Shown here one piece after another: positions 9,474-17,685 of a stretch of DNA of 64,000 nt. Both the position numbers and the translations under genes were made by a program. The stretch covers positions 164,083-228,082 of the forward strand of contig JADJWF010000006.1 in the NCBI GenBank assembly GCA_016716505.1, given 5' to 3'. The notes below the pieces were generated by a model. That model did not search any database and was not told the origin of the DNA. It was given only the letters and a program-made list of their open reading frames with translations. How positions within the stretch are numbered: the stretch's first letter is position 1; every line of letters begins with the position of its first letter. This DNA is from Verrucomicrobiota bacterium (GTDB taxonomy: Bacteria; Verrucomicrobiota; Verrucomicrobiia; Limisphaerales; J093).

Positions 9474-10886
9474 ATGAACGCACTGACCAAAGACCGTTGG
9501 CTGCCGGCGCTGCCTTGGATCGCCGGTGCCCTCGGCGTGGTGGCCATGCTCGCTTGGTTGACGCGCGGGCCGGACCCCTCCCTGACGGCGCGACTGCCCG
9601 GGGCCGACGCGCCGCCGGGGGCTGAGTCCGCCACGCTGACGAACGCCGTGCTCGCGGGAAAGCTCACGACCGGGCCGGGCCAGCCAATGGAAGGTGCGAC
9701 GGCCGCCTGGCCGGGATTTCGGGGTGCGAATCTGAACAGCTCTTTGGAATCTCCCGGCTCCATCGCCCGCTCCTGGGACACTGCGGGTCCGCGGAAGCTG
9801 TGGACCGTTCCGGTGGGCGACGGTTATGCCGGGCCCGCTGTGCGAGCCGGGCGCGTCTATCTGGTGGATTACGATCAGGAGCGCCGCGAGGATGCCGTGC
9901 GCTGCCTTTCGCTCGCGGACGGTCGTGAAATCTGGCGTTTCGCGTATCCCGTGGTGGTGAAGCGCAATCACGGCATGTCGCGCACCGTTCCGGCCGTCAC
10001 GGACAAATACGTGGTGACAATCGGCCCGAAATGTCACGTGGCGTGCCTCGACGCCACGACCGGCGAGCTCCAGTGGGGCCTCGACATGGTCCGGGTCTTC
10101 GGGACGACGGTCCCGCCTTGGTATGCCGGTCAATGTCCGTTGATCGAGGGCGACCGGCTCATTCTGGCCCCGGGCGGCCCGGAAGCCCTGATGGTGGCAT
10201 TGGACCTGGCGACCGGTCAGCTCCTCTGGCAGACCCCCAATCCGAACGACTGGAAGATGACTCACTCCTCGATCACCCCGATCGAGTTCGCCGGTCAACG
10301 CCAGTATGTTTATTGCGCCAGTCACGGCGTGGTGGGGGTGGCGGCGGACGGCGGCCAGCTTTTGTGGGAGACGACAGACTGGAAGATCACCATCGCCACG
10401 GTGCCGGCGCCGGTGGTGGTGGGCGATGGCCGGCTGTTCCTGTCGGGCGGCTACAACGCCGGCGCCCTGCTGCTGCAACTGGTGGAGAAAGACGGCAAGA
10501 TCACGGCGCAGACGATCCGGCGATATGATCCGCAGGTCTTCGGCTCGACCCAGCACACCCCCATCTTCCACGCCAACCACATCTTCGGCATTCGCCCGGA
10601 CGGCAAGTTTGTCTGCCTGAATTTGGAGAGCGGCGTGGTCTGGACCAGCGAACCGGGCAGCAACTTCGGTCTGGGGCCCTATCTCCGCGCAGCCGACGTG
10701 ATCTTCGTTTTGTCGGAACGCGGCAGCCTGGCGTTGGTCGAGGCGACGCCCGCCGGTTTCAACCGCCTGGCCACGGCCGAAATCTTCAAGGGCCATGAGG
10801 CTTGGGGCCCGATGGCTCTGGTGGACGGACGGCTGCTGCTCAGGGATTACTCCCGCCTTTTCTGCCTCGACGTGGCGGCGAAGTAG
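9474..10886 (+). CDS. BamB-like PQQ repeat beta-propeller protein, membrane anchored
   Basis: A 470-residue protein with an N-terminal hydrophobic anchor (about residues 11-28) and then a beta-propeller made of PQQ-type blades. Blade signatures include WPGFRG, GRVYLVDYD, GREIWRF, ATTGELQWG, ATGQLLWQ, DGGQLLWETTDW and the closing RLFCLD. Such proteins are common in Verrucomicrobiota and Planctomycetota. They are often scaffold or assembly proteins rather than true quinone dehydrogenases; no dehydrogenase active-site motif is visible. It starts 88 bp after the esterase gene on the same strand, so co-transcription is possible. Its last 47 bp overlap the 3' end of the convergent TraB-like gene. 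Confidence 0.85.
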   Translation: MNALTKDRWLPALPWIAGALGVVAMLAWLTRGPDPSLTARLPGADAPPGAESATLTNAVLAGKLTTGPGQPMEGATAAWPGFRGANLNSSLESPGSIARSWDTAGPRKLWTVPVGDGYAGPAVRAGRVYLVDYDQERREDAVRCLSLADGREIWRFAYPVVVKRNHGMSRTVPAVTDKYVVTIGPKCHVACLDATTGELQWGLDMVRVFGTTVPPWYAGQCPLIEGDRLILAPGGPEALMVALDLATGQLLWQTPNPNDWKMTHSSITPIEFAGQRQYVYCASHGVVGVAADGGQLLWETTDWKITIATVPAPVVVGDGRLFLSGGYNAGALLLQLVEKDGKITAQTIRRYDPQVFGSTQHTPIFHANHIFGIRPDGKFVCLNLESGVVWTSEPGSNFGLGPYLRAADVIFVLSERGSLALVEATPAGFNRLATAEIFKGHEAWGPMALVDGRLLLRDYSRLFCLDVAAK

Positions 10887-11905
10887 CTGCCGGTGGGTTG
10901 GTCGCGCCTCCTTCGGCCTGAAAAACGCCGCGGACCTGCTGGCGAACCAGCCGCCGAATGAAGTCGAGTTCCGTCTTCGAAATGCCCGAACGGCGAGGGT
11001 CCACCTCGAAGGCGGTCAGCCACCGTTCCTCGCCAGGGCGAAGGCGCAGCTCCTCGCGAAGGCGGACTTCGAGGTCGTGCATGTGGCCCGCGCCGTAGAA
11101 GATCGCCACCGATTTCGGACGGGGTTTTCTCTCGCAGCGCCCGCCGGGTGTCGGCGATCACCGCGCGATTGCGCTCCTCGATGAGCACCTTGAGCAGGCG
11201 CTGCATGGCGGGATTGAGTCCCGGCGTGGCGGCCAGATCCGCCGGCATGGCCCCCATCGTTTCAATCAGCGCCAGCTTGGTCGCCGCCTGCAGGCGCGGG
11301 CTGACGCTGATCAGCGACACGGTCAGCTTCGCAAGACCGCCGAGGAAGCCGGTGCCTTGCATGACCTGCACCAGCGCGCCGAACTCGTTGGCCGGCGGGC
11401 GGCCCTCGCCATCGCCCGCGTCTTCTTCCAGACCGCCGCCGAAATGCCGCGAGATTTGGGCGGCGGTCAGGTCACTGTTGCGGAAGTGGGGCCGGTCGTA
11501 CTGCACGGCGTTCAGTTGGAATTCGAGGCCCAGTGCGCGGGCCATCGCGTCCTGCAACGAGTACTCGCCAGGGGCGAGTTGGAAATCCCGATTGGTCGCC
11601 CCGACCCCTTCAAAAAGGACCACCGTTTGCTGATCGAGGAATTCTTGGAGCGCGCGGTAGTATTCGGCCGATCCAAGGTGCGTGACGCCCACGAGCCAGA
11701 CCATCGGCGCGTTCCGACGAGCCGGGGTGAGGCTGCGAATGGCCACTTCCAGGGCGACGACTCCGTTGTCGTGGTTCGCCACTCGCAGATAGGGCGCTGG
11801 CGGGGCCGCCGCCCGGCCGCGGCCGGAACTCTGACAGCCGACGAGAAGGAGTCCAAACGCCGCCAGCAGCAGCGCCGTGGATCCGCGATGGGATCGGTCA
11901 CGCAT
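10840..11905 (-). pseudogene. TraB/GumN-family lipoprotein gene interrupted by a frameshift
   Basis: The ATG at 11905 opens a lipoprotein signal with lipobox LVGC, followed by a TraB/GumN-like domain (WLVGVTHLGSAEYY; LFEGVG). The frame runs well to ALREK near 11120. From there the family-like continuation KSVAIFYGAGHMHDLE lies in the next frame and ends at 10840. Removing one base from the AAAACCCC run at about 11113-11121 joins the two parts into one protein of about 354 residues. In the uncorrected frame the tail becomes arginine/proline-rich and unlike the family. The gene may be a true pseudogene or the sequence may carry a homopolymer error. TraB/GumN proteins are membrane or periplasmic, and some are thought to be metallopeptidase-like. 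The 3' end overlaps the convergent propeller gene by 47 bp. Confidence 0.8.
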
Positions 11906-12394
11906 TGGGCAAGAGTCCCACAGGGACGTTCCCTTCGCCAGCGCCATCATCGTGTGGTCCATTCCCACCGCCCTTCGTCCCGGGGCGGGCCGTCCGCCGG
12001 CGTCGGTCGCGCTCACAAGTGCGGACTCCGCGCGGTCAAAGGGATCGCCGGGCACGGCAAGGGGTCGCCAGACCATGCCATGCCGATTCCCGGAGAGGGT
12101 TACGCGGAGTCCGGCCCGCGCCGGCCCACAGCCACCTCTCCGGAACCATCTGAATCAGCCGGGGTGGAGCCCGATATTCACTTGCCCGACCTCTTGGACA
12201 AACCATAGTCCGTCACGGCTGGCTCCCGCTGGCAAAGGTTCTCACCCGCACCGTGCAGCGAGAGGGCCTTGTGGTCCTCGGAAGCTCCCCGCGTATTGGG
12301 GCGCAGTCCGGGATGGTGAGTCGGCACTCAGGTTTGCACAGGCTTTTGTTGCGCCTCGTCTGAAATGGCTTGGCGGCCGGTGGATGAGATCTTC
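11906..12394. other. Intergenic region upstream of tRNA-Leu, 489 bp
   Basis: No supported gene was found. It should hold the promoter of the TraB-like gene (reverse) and that of tRNA-Leu (forward). Short open frames on both strands lack protein-like composition. Confidence 0.5.
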
Positions 12395-12479
12395 GGGCAC
12401 GTGGCGGAACTGGCAGACGCGCGGGACTTAGGATCCCGTGGAGTAATCCGTGCAGGTTCGACCCCTGTCGTGCCCACCA
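12395..12479 (+). tRNA. tRNA-Leu (anticodon UAG), CCA encoded
   Basis: The acceptor stem GGGCACG (12395-12401) pairs with CGTGCCC (12469-12475), followed by discriminator A and an encoded CCA (12477-12479). The anticodon stem CGGGA/TCCCG encloses loop CTTAGGA, giving anticodon UAG. A variable arm and a canonical T arm with GGTTCGACCCC are present. The 85-nt length and discriminator A fit the class II leucine tRNA. Confidence 0.96.
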
Positions 12480-12748
12480 CCTGGCGGGCACCCGCAGCGC
12501 CGGGAAACGGATCGTTGGGAGGGATGACCCCAGAGCACGGCGGGGTGGGCCACTGATTCGGCCGGACGCGAGCTTGACCCGCCGCAGGCCAGCCGATACC
12601 AAAAGCCCGCTGTCATGACCTTCACCTCGACCTCCCGGCTCTTCCTTCCGCGCATCGCGGCTTGGAGGGCGGCGTTTGAGGCGGGTGCCAGGGCAACGGG
12701 CCGGGGCCGTCCCCGCGCAGACTGCCACTCCAATCAACCCCGATTTCG

Positions 12749-14731
12749 ATGAGCAACGACAAGCCAAGCATGTTCACGCTGCCGGATGGCCGAAACGTGT
12801 TCTTCACGTTCTGCCTCGTCAGCTCCCTGTTCCTGTTGTGGGGCTTCTGCAACGGGATGATTGACGTGATGGACAAACACTTCCAGGAGGAGCTGAAGCT
12901 GAGTCTTTCGCAGTCGGCCTGGGTGCAGTTCGCTCACTGGATGGGGTACTTCCTCATGGCCCTGCCGGCGGGCTGGCTTGCCACGCGGCTGGGCTATCGG
13001 GGGGGCATCATTGCCGGATTACTGCTGGTTTCGGTGGGCGGGTTCTGGTTCATCCCCGCGACGAACATCGCCCAGTTCTGGGCATTCCTGCTCGGTGTCT
13101 GCGTGATTGCTTCCGGGCTGACCTTCCTGGAGACGGTGGCCAATCCCTACACCACCGTGCTTGGCCCGCCGCGGTATGCCGCCACCCGCATCAACGCGGC
13201 GCAGTCGTGCAACGGCGTAGGCTGGGTGCTCGGGCCGATTGCCGGTTCCCTGTTTTTCTACGGGAAGGACGAGACCGGTCGGAGCACCGGCTCGGAGACG
13301 CTCTGGATTCCTTACGCGGGCGTGGCGGTGTTGGTGCTGTTGCTGGCGGTCATCTTTTTCTTCGCTCCGGTGCCGGACGTCAAAGCCCAGGACGACTACC
13401 ACATGGACGAGCAGGACGAGGAAAGCAGCGGCGGCACGGCCGCGCCGGAGCGCGCGGTTAATCGGCCCCTGTCGTACGCCCTGCTGCTGGGCAATGCCGC
13501 GGCGCTGGTCGGGGTCTTCGTTTTCATCCTGTGGCTGGTGCTCGACAGCCTGCACTTGGGGGCAAGTCTGGTGGGACTGGCGTCAGTCGTGGCCGCGCCG
13601 TTCGGGGTGACGGCGTCGGAGCAGAATGCGATTCTGATCGTTCTCGCCGCCGGAGCCTGCGTCGGCCTCGTGGTCGCGGCGATCGCGCTGGTGGGGGTGA
13701 CGAAACGGTTGACCCACCACAGCATCTGGTCTCACGAACACTTCACCGGCGCGACGCTGGCGCAGTTCCTGTACGTCGCCGCCCAGTCCGGCGTCTTCGC
13801 GTTTTTCATCAACTACATGGTGTCCGAGCCGCCGTCCCTGCCCGCGTCGTGGGTCAAGGAGGGCCGCGAGTGGATTGAACCGCGGACGAGCTTCGTCCGT
13901 TCCGATTTCAAGGATGTACCGGCGCTGGCGAAGCGATTAACCGCCCCGGCGGATCCGTTGTCCTCCTACGTGGCGACCAATCTCTCGCCGGCCACCCTGC
14001 GGGCGCTGGAGCGCCTGATCGAAGGGCGCGGGAGCGAAACGGCGGCGCGCGTGGCGCTGGCGCAGGACCTGCACAGCCTGGTGTTGAAGGAGAACCTGTT
14101 TGCTCAGGAGCGATTTGCCGGTGTGTCGTTGAGTGAACGGACCCGGAACCTTGTCGCGCAGCTTCCGGCCGGCCGGATTGATCCCCGGCTCAACCGTCTG
14201 TTGCTGGCGGAAGCGTATCCGGGCGAACTCAGCTATCGGGACGGAATTTTCAGCATCACCAACAGCTTCGCCGCGACGCTGGCGTCGGTCGGGTTCCTCT
14301 GTTTTCTTGCGGGTCGGGTCGTAGGCGCGGCCCTGCTCCGGAAACAATCCGCCCATCGGTTGCTCGGGTTGTACAGCGTGTTGAACGCCCTGCTGTGCCT
14401 GGCGGTGTTCTTCAAACTGGGCTGGCTCTCGGTGCTGTGCGTTTTCGCCTGCTACTTCTTCATGTCCATCACGTTCCCCACGATTTTCGCCCTCGGCATC
14501 TATGGGCTGGGAGCCCGCGCCAAACGCGCCTCGGCTTACATCGTCATGGGCATCGTGGGCGGGGCGCTGCTCCCCAAGCTCATGGGCGCCATCGCGGACC
14601 ATTACGACATGTCGCGCGGGTTCATCGTGCCGACGCTCTGCTTCGTATTCATCGCGCTCTACGCGTACGGATGGCCGAAGCTCAGCCGGGTGGAAGCCCT
14701 GCACGGCGTGGGGGGGACGGGTGGCCATTGA
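12749..14731 (+). CDS. FucP-like MFS sugar permease with expanded core and large periplasmic loop
   Basis: A 660-residue inner-membrane carrier; FHS/FucP family members are usually about 410-440 residues. The N-terminal half is typical: LLWGFCNGMIDVMDKHF in TM1, then six helices to about residue 210, with FLETVANPYTTVLG in TM4. An acidic cytoplasmic linker (YHMDEQDEESS) follows, and then two additional hydrophobic segments (about 243-263 and 290-312). After the next helix comes a hydrophilic insertion of about 130 residues (about 365-495) that is predicted to be periplasmic. The C-terminal helices then resume with the conserved FPTIFALGIYGLG. Probable substrate is a hexose or deoxyhexose by proton symport. 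It starts with ATG at 12749. Confidence 0.85.
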   Translation: MSNDKPSMFTLPDGRNVFFTFCLVSSLFLLWGFCNGMIDVMDKHFQEELKLSLSQSAWVQFAHWMGYFLMALPAGWLATRLGYRGGIIAGLLLVSVGGFWFIPATNIAQFWAFLLGVCVIASGLTFLETVANPYTTVLGPPRYAATRINAAQSCNGVGWVLGPIAGSLFFYGKDETGRSTGSETLWIPYAGVAVLVLLLAVIFFFAPVPDVKAQDDYHMDEQDEESSGGTAAPERAVNRPLSYALLLGNAAALVGVFVFILWLVLDSLHLGASLVGLASVVAAPFGVTASEQNAILIVLAAGACVGLVVAAIALVGVTKRLTHHSIWSHEHFTGATLAQFLYVAAQSGVFAFFINYMVSEPPSLPASWVKEGREWIEPRTSFVRSDFKDVPALAKRLTAPADPLSSYVATNLSPATLRALERLIEGRGSETAARVALAQDLHSLVLKENLFAQERFAGVSLSERTRNLVAQLPAGRIDPRLNRLLLAEAYPGELSYRDGIFSITNSFAATLASVGFLCFLAGRVVGAALLRKQSAHRLLGLYSVLNALLCLAVFFKLGWLSVLCVFACYFFMSITFPTIFALGIYGLGARAKRASAYIVMGIVGGALLPKLMGAIADHYDMSRGFIVPTLCFVFIALYAYGWPKLSRVEALHGVGGTGGH

Positions 14732-14784
14732 GAAGGCGGCGCGATTTCGCGGAAGCCAAGTGTGGCGGAGTCGCCCCCGGGGAA

Positions 14785-15459
14785 TCACCAGTCGAGGGCG
14801 GTTTCCATGCGTTCGCCCGCGAGCCGATAAAGGCTGACGAGGTAACCGTTCTCATACGTCTCGCCGGCCTCGAATGTGCCGAAGATCGTTACGGGCTGGT
14901 CCTGGATGGGTTTCACACCGCGCCCGCGCATCTTCACGCTGACCCAGTCATTGATTCGGGGCACGACCCCGAAACAGCACATGGACTGATCGCGCATCAA
15001 CAACAGTTCCGTGGCGAGACCGGACTGCAATTTCATGGGCAGCATGAACCCCTTGATCGCAACCGCGTGGCCGTTGAGCGCGCGCAGAGATTCCGGGATG
15101 CGACTGGGCGTCGGCGGCGCGTCGGGCGGAAGCGGGTCGTTCGTCTCGGGATACGAGTAGCCCGCCAGCACGTCGAAGCCGAGATGGATGATTCCGTCAG
15201 CGTCCGGTTCGGGGACGCTGAGTCCTGAACCGCCGGCCCCGGTGACTTCGGTCAGAGTCGCAGATATGGGCGGGGGTTCGACCACCGCCGCGCTCGGGGA
15301 GTTGGTCGCCGGAGCCGGGATGACCTCCGCCACGGGCTCAATCGGCTTCCCGCGGATATCGAGCGGGGCCGTGTCCTCCGGTTCTTTGTTGCCGCACCCG
15401 GCGGCGAACGCGCCGAGCGCCGCCAGCCCAAAGAGAAGGTTCCGCACCCGAGTATTCAC
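14785..15459 (-). CDS. DUF3299 lipoprotein
   Basis: A lipoprotein of about 224 residues. A GTG start at 15459 gives a short signal sequence ending in FAAGC, the lipid-modified cysteine. After a proline-rich linker, the DUF3299 domain is recognised by the segments VAIKGFMLPM, LLLMRDQSMCCFGVVPRINDWV and PVTIFGTFEAGE. The start lies two bases past the TAG stop of the upstream permease gene, so it is the last gene of the ATPase-permease-DUF3299 operon. As I recall, DUF3299 proteins accompany similar ABC systems linked to metal limitation in some Gammaproteobacteria. A periplasmic metal-handling role here is inference only. A longer upstream frame exists but lacks a signal peptide. Confidence 0.85.
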   Translation of the reverse strand: MNTRVRNLLFGLAALGAFAAGCGNKEPEDTAPLDIRGKPIEPVAEVIPAPATNSPSAAVVEPPPISATLTEVTGAGGSGLSVPEPDADGIIHLGFDVLAGYSYPETNDPLPPDAPPTPSRIPESLRALNGHAVAIKGFMLPMKLQSGLATELLLMRDQSMCCFGVVPRINDWVSVKMRGRGVKPIQDQPVTIFGTFEAGETYENGYLVSLYRLAGERMETALDW

Positions 15460-15461
15460 GC

Positions 15462-16676
15462 CTACGAGTGCGGGGTGAGGTTGTCGGCCACGTCGGTGCG
15501 ATAGGCCTTCCAAGCTGGGACGACGCCGGCCAGGGCGCCCAGCGCCACGATGCCCAGCGGCGCCAGGACAAGCACGGGATGCCACGCCAGCGGGTCGAGG
15601 ACCACGCCGGTTTGTGCCCGCAAAATCGAGCCGGCGATCCCAAACACCGCGGCGTACACAGCGAAACCGATCATGGCACCAATGCCCGCGATGGCGGCCG
15701 ACTCCAGCACCACCGCGCCAAAAACTGTCCGGCGCCGGGCGCCCAGCGCCCGCAAAATCGCGATCTCGCGGCGGCGCTCGTTCATGGAGTTGTAGATGCT
15801 GGCGAGAATGGAGCCGGCCGCAATCGCCACCACCAGGTAAGCCACGAGAGCGAGCACCCGATCCAACCAGGCCAGACGATCAAACAACTGCGCCACGACC
15901 TGCGCGATGGGCCACGCAAAGGTCAGGCGATTGCCCTGCTTGTTGTAGAGCGAGTCGAGCTGCCGCGCGGTCAATGGGTTGTCCGCCTTGAACTTCAGCA
16001 AGACGGCGCTGATTTCGTCCGCGGCCGCCGGGTCGTGTCCGCCCATTTTCTGCAAGCCCGCGAGCGGAATCCAGATCACCCGGTCCGCCGGGGTGTTCGA
16101 CGGGGCGAGAATGCCCACGACGACGTACTCCTCTTCATGCTGATAAGACTGCGGCGTGTAATTGAGGCCGTGGTACGGCTGAAACACGTCGCCCCGTTTC
16201 AAGCCCAGCTTCGCCGCCGCGAAGCTGCCCACCACGGCCTCGCGCAGGGTCGGTTCGAACATCCGGCCGGGCGGCCGGACGGTCAGCCGTTGGCCCGAGG
16301 TCCACTCCAGTTCGGCCAGCTTCTCGGGCAGCGTGCCCACAATCCGAAAGCCCCGGTAGTTGTCGCCCACGGCGACGGGCAGGGCCAGCGCGACGGCGGG
16401 ATGGCGGGCAATCTCCTCGTAGTCCTCCCACTTCAGGTTCCCGGGCGAGGTGTCCACGTGGAAAAGCGAATTCAGGACCAGTTGAAGCTTGGAACCGCGC
16501 GCGCCCAGCACCGCGTCCACGCCGCCGGTCATCCCGGTGAAGGCCGCCTGCGCCTGGTCGCGCACCATCCAGACTGCCAGCAGCAAGCCGGTCGCCAGCG
16601 CGGTGGCTCCGGCGGTGACGGCCGTGGACAGCAGGTGCTGTCGCAGGCTCTTGAGGACGAGTCGCGCGAGAATCAT
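15462..16676 (-). CDS. ABC transporter permease, MacB/FtsX-LolC fold
   Basis: A 404-residue inner-membrane protein with the layout of type VII (mechanotransmission) ABC permeases. It has one N-terminal helix (about 15-38), a large periplasmic MacB-type domain (about 40-260), and three C-terminal helices (about 275-300, 325-350 and 365-390). The segment NERRREIAILRALGA, just after TM2, is the classic cytoplasmic coupling motif. It partners the ATPase encoded immediately upstream, whose stop overlaps this start by 4 bp. Such transporters move lipoproteins or other envelope substrates or transmit force rather than carry solutes through the membrane. The actual cargo is unknown; the DUF3299 lipoprotein gene downstream is the best clue. 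Confidence 0.9.
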   Translation of the reverse strand: MILARLVLKSLRQHLLSTAVTAGATALATGLLLAVWMVRDQAQAAFTGMTGGVDAVLGARGSKLQLVLNSLFHVDTSPGNLKWEDYEEIARHPAVALALPVAVGDNYRGFRIVGTLPEKLAELEWTSGQRLTVRPPGRMFEPTLREAVVGSFAAAKLGLKRGDVFQPYHGLNYTPQSYQHEEEYVVVGILAPSNTPADRVIWIPLAGLQKMGGHDPAAADEISAVLLKFKADNPLTARQLDSLYNKQGNRLTFAWPIAQVVAQLFDRLAWLDRVLALVAYLVVAIAAGSILASIYNSMNERRREIAILRALGARRRTVFGAVVLESAAIAGIGAMIGFAVYAAVFGIAGSILRAQTGVVLDPLAWHPVLVLAPLGIVALGALAGVVPAWKAYRTDVADNLTPHS

Positions 16677-17350
16677 GGTCGGTCGTTCACGGCGCGGTTC
16701 AAGCCGGCGAACTCGCGGACGTCCTCGAATTCACCCAGCACGTCGCGATCATGGGAAACGAGGAGGAGTGCTGCGTCGTTCTCGCGGCAGGTTTCACGGA
16801 TCAAACGCAGGGCTTCGCGGGCACTGGCGTGGTCCAGATTGCCGGTCGGTTCATCGGCCAGCACCAATCGCGGGCGGTTGGCGAGTGCGCGGGCCACGGC
16901 CACCCGTTGCTGTTGGCCGGTCGAGAGCTGGCGGGGACGATGCGCCAAGTGGTCCCGGAGGCCGACTCGTTCGAGCAGCGCCACCGCGCGCGCTCGGTCT
17001 TCACCGGGGCCGAACGCCATCCCGAGCAGTACGTTTTCCAGGCAGGTGTGGCCTTGCAGCAGATTGAAGGTTTGGAAGATGTAGCCGACCGTGGTGGCGC
17101 GCAGCCGGTCGCGGGCGCTTTCGGAAAGGCTCGCCACGTCGCTGCCTGCCAGCCGGATGCGGCCTGCGTCCGGTCGCAATATGCCCGCGAGCAAGTTCAG
17201 AAAGGTGGTCTTGCCGGAGCCGCTCTCGCCCTTCAGCGCCACCTGCTGCCGGGCCTCCACGGCGAAGTGCGGAATGTCAATGATCGTGCGCCGGATTCCG
17301 TCCGGCGCAGTGAATGATTTCTTCAGGTCGGCGACCTCCAGCAGCGACAC
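16673..17350 (-). CDS. ABC transporter ATPase, LolD/MacB type
   Basis: A 225-residue nucleotide-binding subunit. Walker A GESGSGKT is at 41-48, the Q-loop region IFQTFNLL at about 91-98, the ABC signature LSTGQ at 142-146, and Walker B LVLADE at 162-167 with the following PTGNLD D-loop. The switch histidine is in LLVSHD. The signature and PTGNLD are characteristic of the LolD/FtsE/MacB branch that drives three- or four-helix permeases. It begins with ATG and overlaps the permease gene by 4 bp, which implies translational coupling. It is the first gene of a three-gene operon whose promoter should lie in 17351-17685. Confidence 0.93.
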   Translation of the reverse strand: MSLLEVADLKKSFTAPDGIRRTIIDIPHFAVEARQQVALKGESGSGKTTFLNLLAGILRPDAGRIRLAGSDVASLSESARDRLRATTVGYIFQTFNLLQGHTCLENVLLGMAFGPGEDRARAVALLERVGLRDHLAHRPRQLSTGQQQRVAVARALANRPRLVLADEPTGNLDHASAREALRLIRETCRENDAALLLVSHDRDVLGEFEDVREFAGLNRAVNDRP

Positions 17351-17685
17351 ACGCGAAGTCTAGCGCGTGGGAGGGCCCAGACAAACCGATGCTTGCCCCG
17401 GTGGCAGCGCGGCCCTCGATGGACTAATCTTGGCATGGGCGCGGGCGGGGCTCACCCGCTTGCCGGTGTGAATCGGGACCTTCTCCTCTTCCTGATCGGC
17501 GCGGCCGGGTTTTTCCCCTGCTGGTCCCGCTGGGTTGTTTGGTCTGGAACGCCGTCCGCGAGCTCATCGCCGGTTAGCGCGGGCGCGGGGCCAGCAGTCC
17601 CCGGATTCCGAACTTGGCGCGGGCGCGGGGACGGCTTCGCGATTGCCAGACGGTCGCCTGGTCGGTAGTTCCAACGGCACCAAGT
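17351..17685. other. Divergent intergenic region between ABC operon and fhs, 335 bp
   Basis: It must contain promoters for both directions. A short hydrophobic reading frame at 17468-17577, broken by one base, is listed separately. I recognise no folate riboswitch. Confidence 0.5.
17468..17577 (+). pseudogene. Possible 36-residue membrane peptide with a one-base gap
   Basis: From the GTG at 17468 the frame reads as a hydrophobic peptide (NRDLLLFLIGAAGFFP) until the run TTTTTCCCC at 17512-17519. After that, the good continuation (LLVPLGCLVWNAVREL) lies one frame over and stops at TAG, 17575-17577. Adding one C to the run gives an uninterrupted 36-residue single-helix protein. The direct frame turns tryptophan/serine-rich. 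This is suggestive only: it could be chance or a homopolymer error in the sequence. No function can be proposed. Confidence 0.25.

Noticed and set aside
12365..12556. Short forward ORF over the tRNA-Leu
   Set aside because: Its peptide (HVAELADARDLGSRG) is the familiar false translation of a leucine tRNA; the tRNA itself explains the sequence.
15468..17084. Long forward ORF opposite the ABC permease and ATPase genes
   Set aside because: The opposite strand carries unmistakable ABC motifs; the forward frame is Arg/His/Gly-rich shadow sequence.
17351..17685. Tetrahydrofolate riboswitch before fhs
   Set aside because: No recognisable conserved core was found, and the region is better explained as a divergent promoter region.
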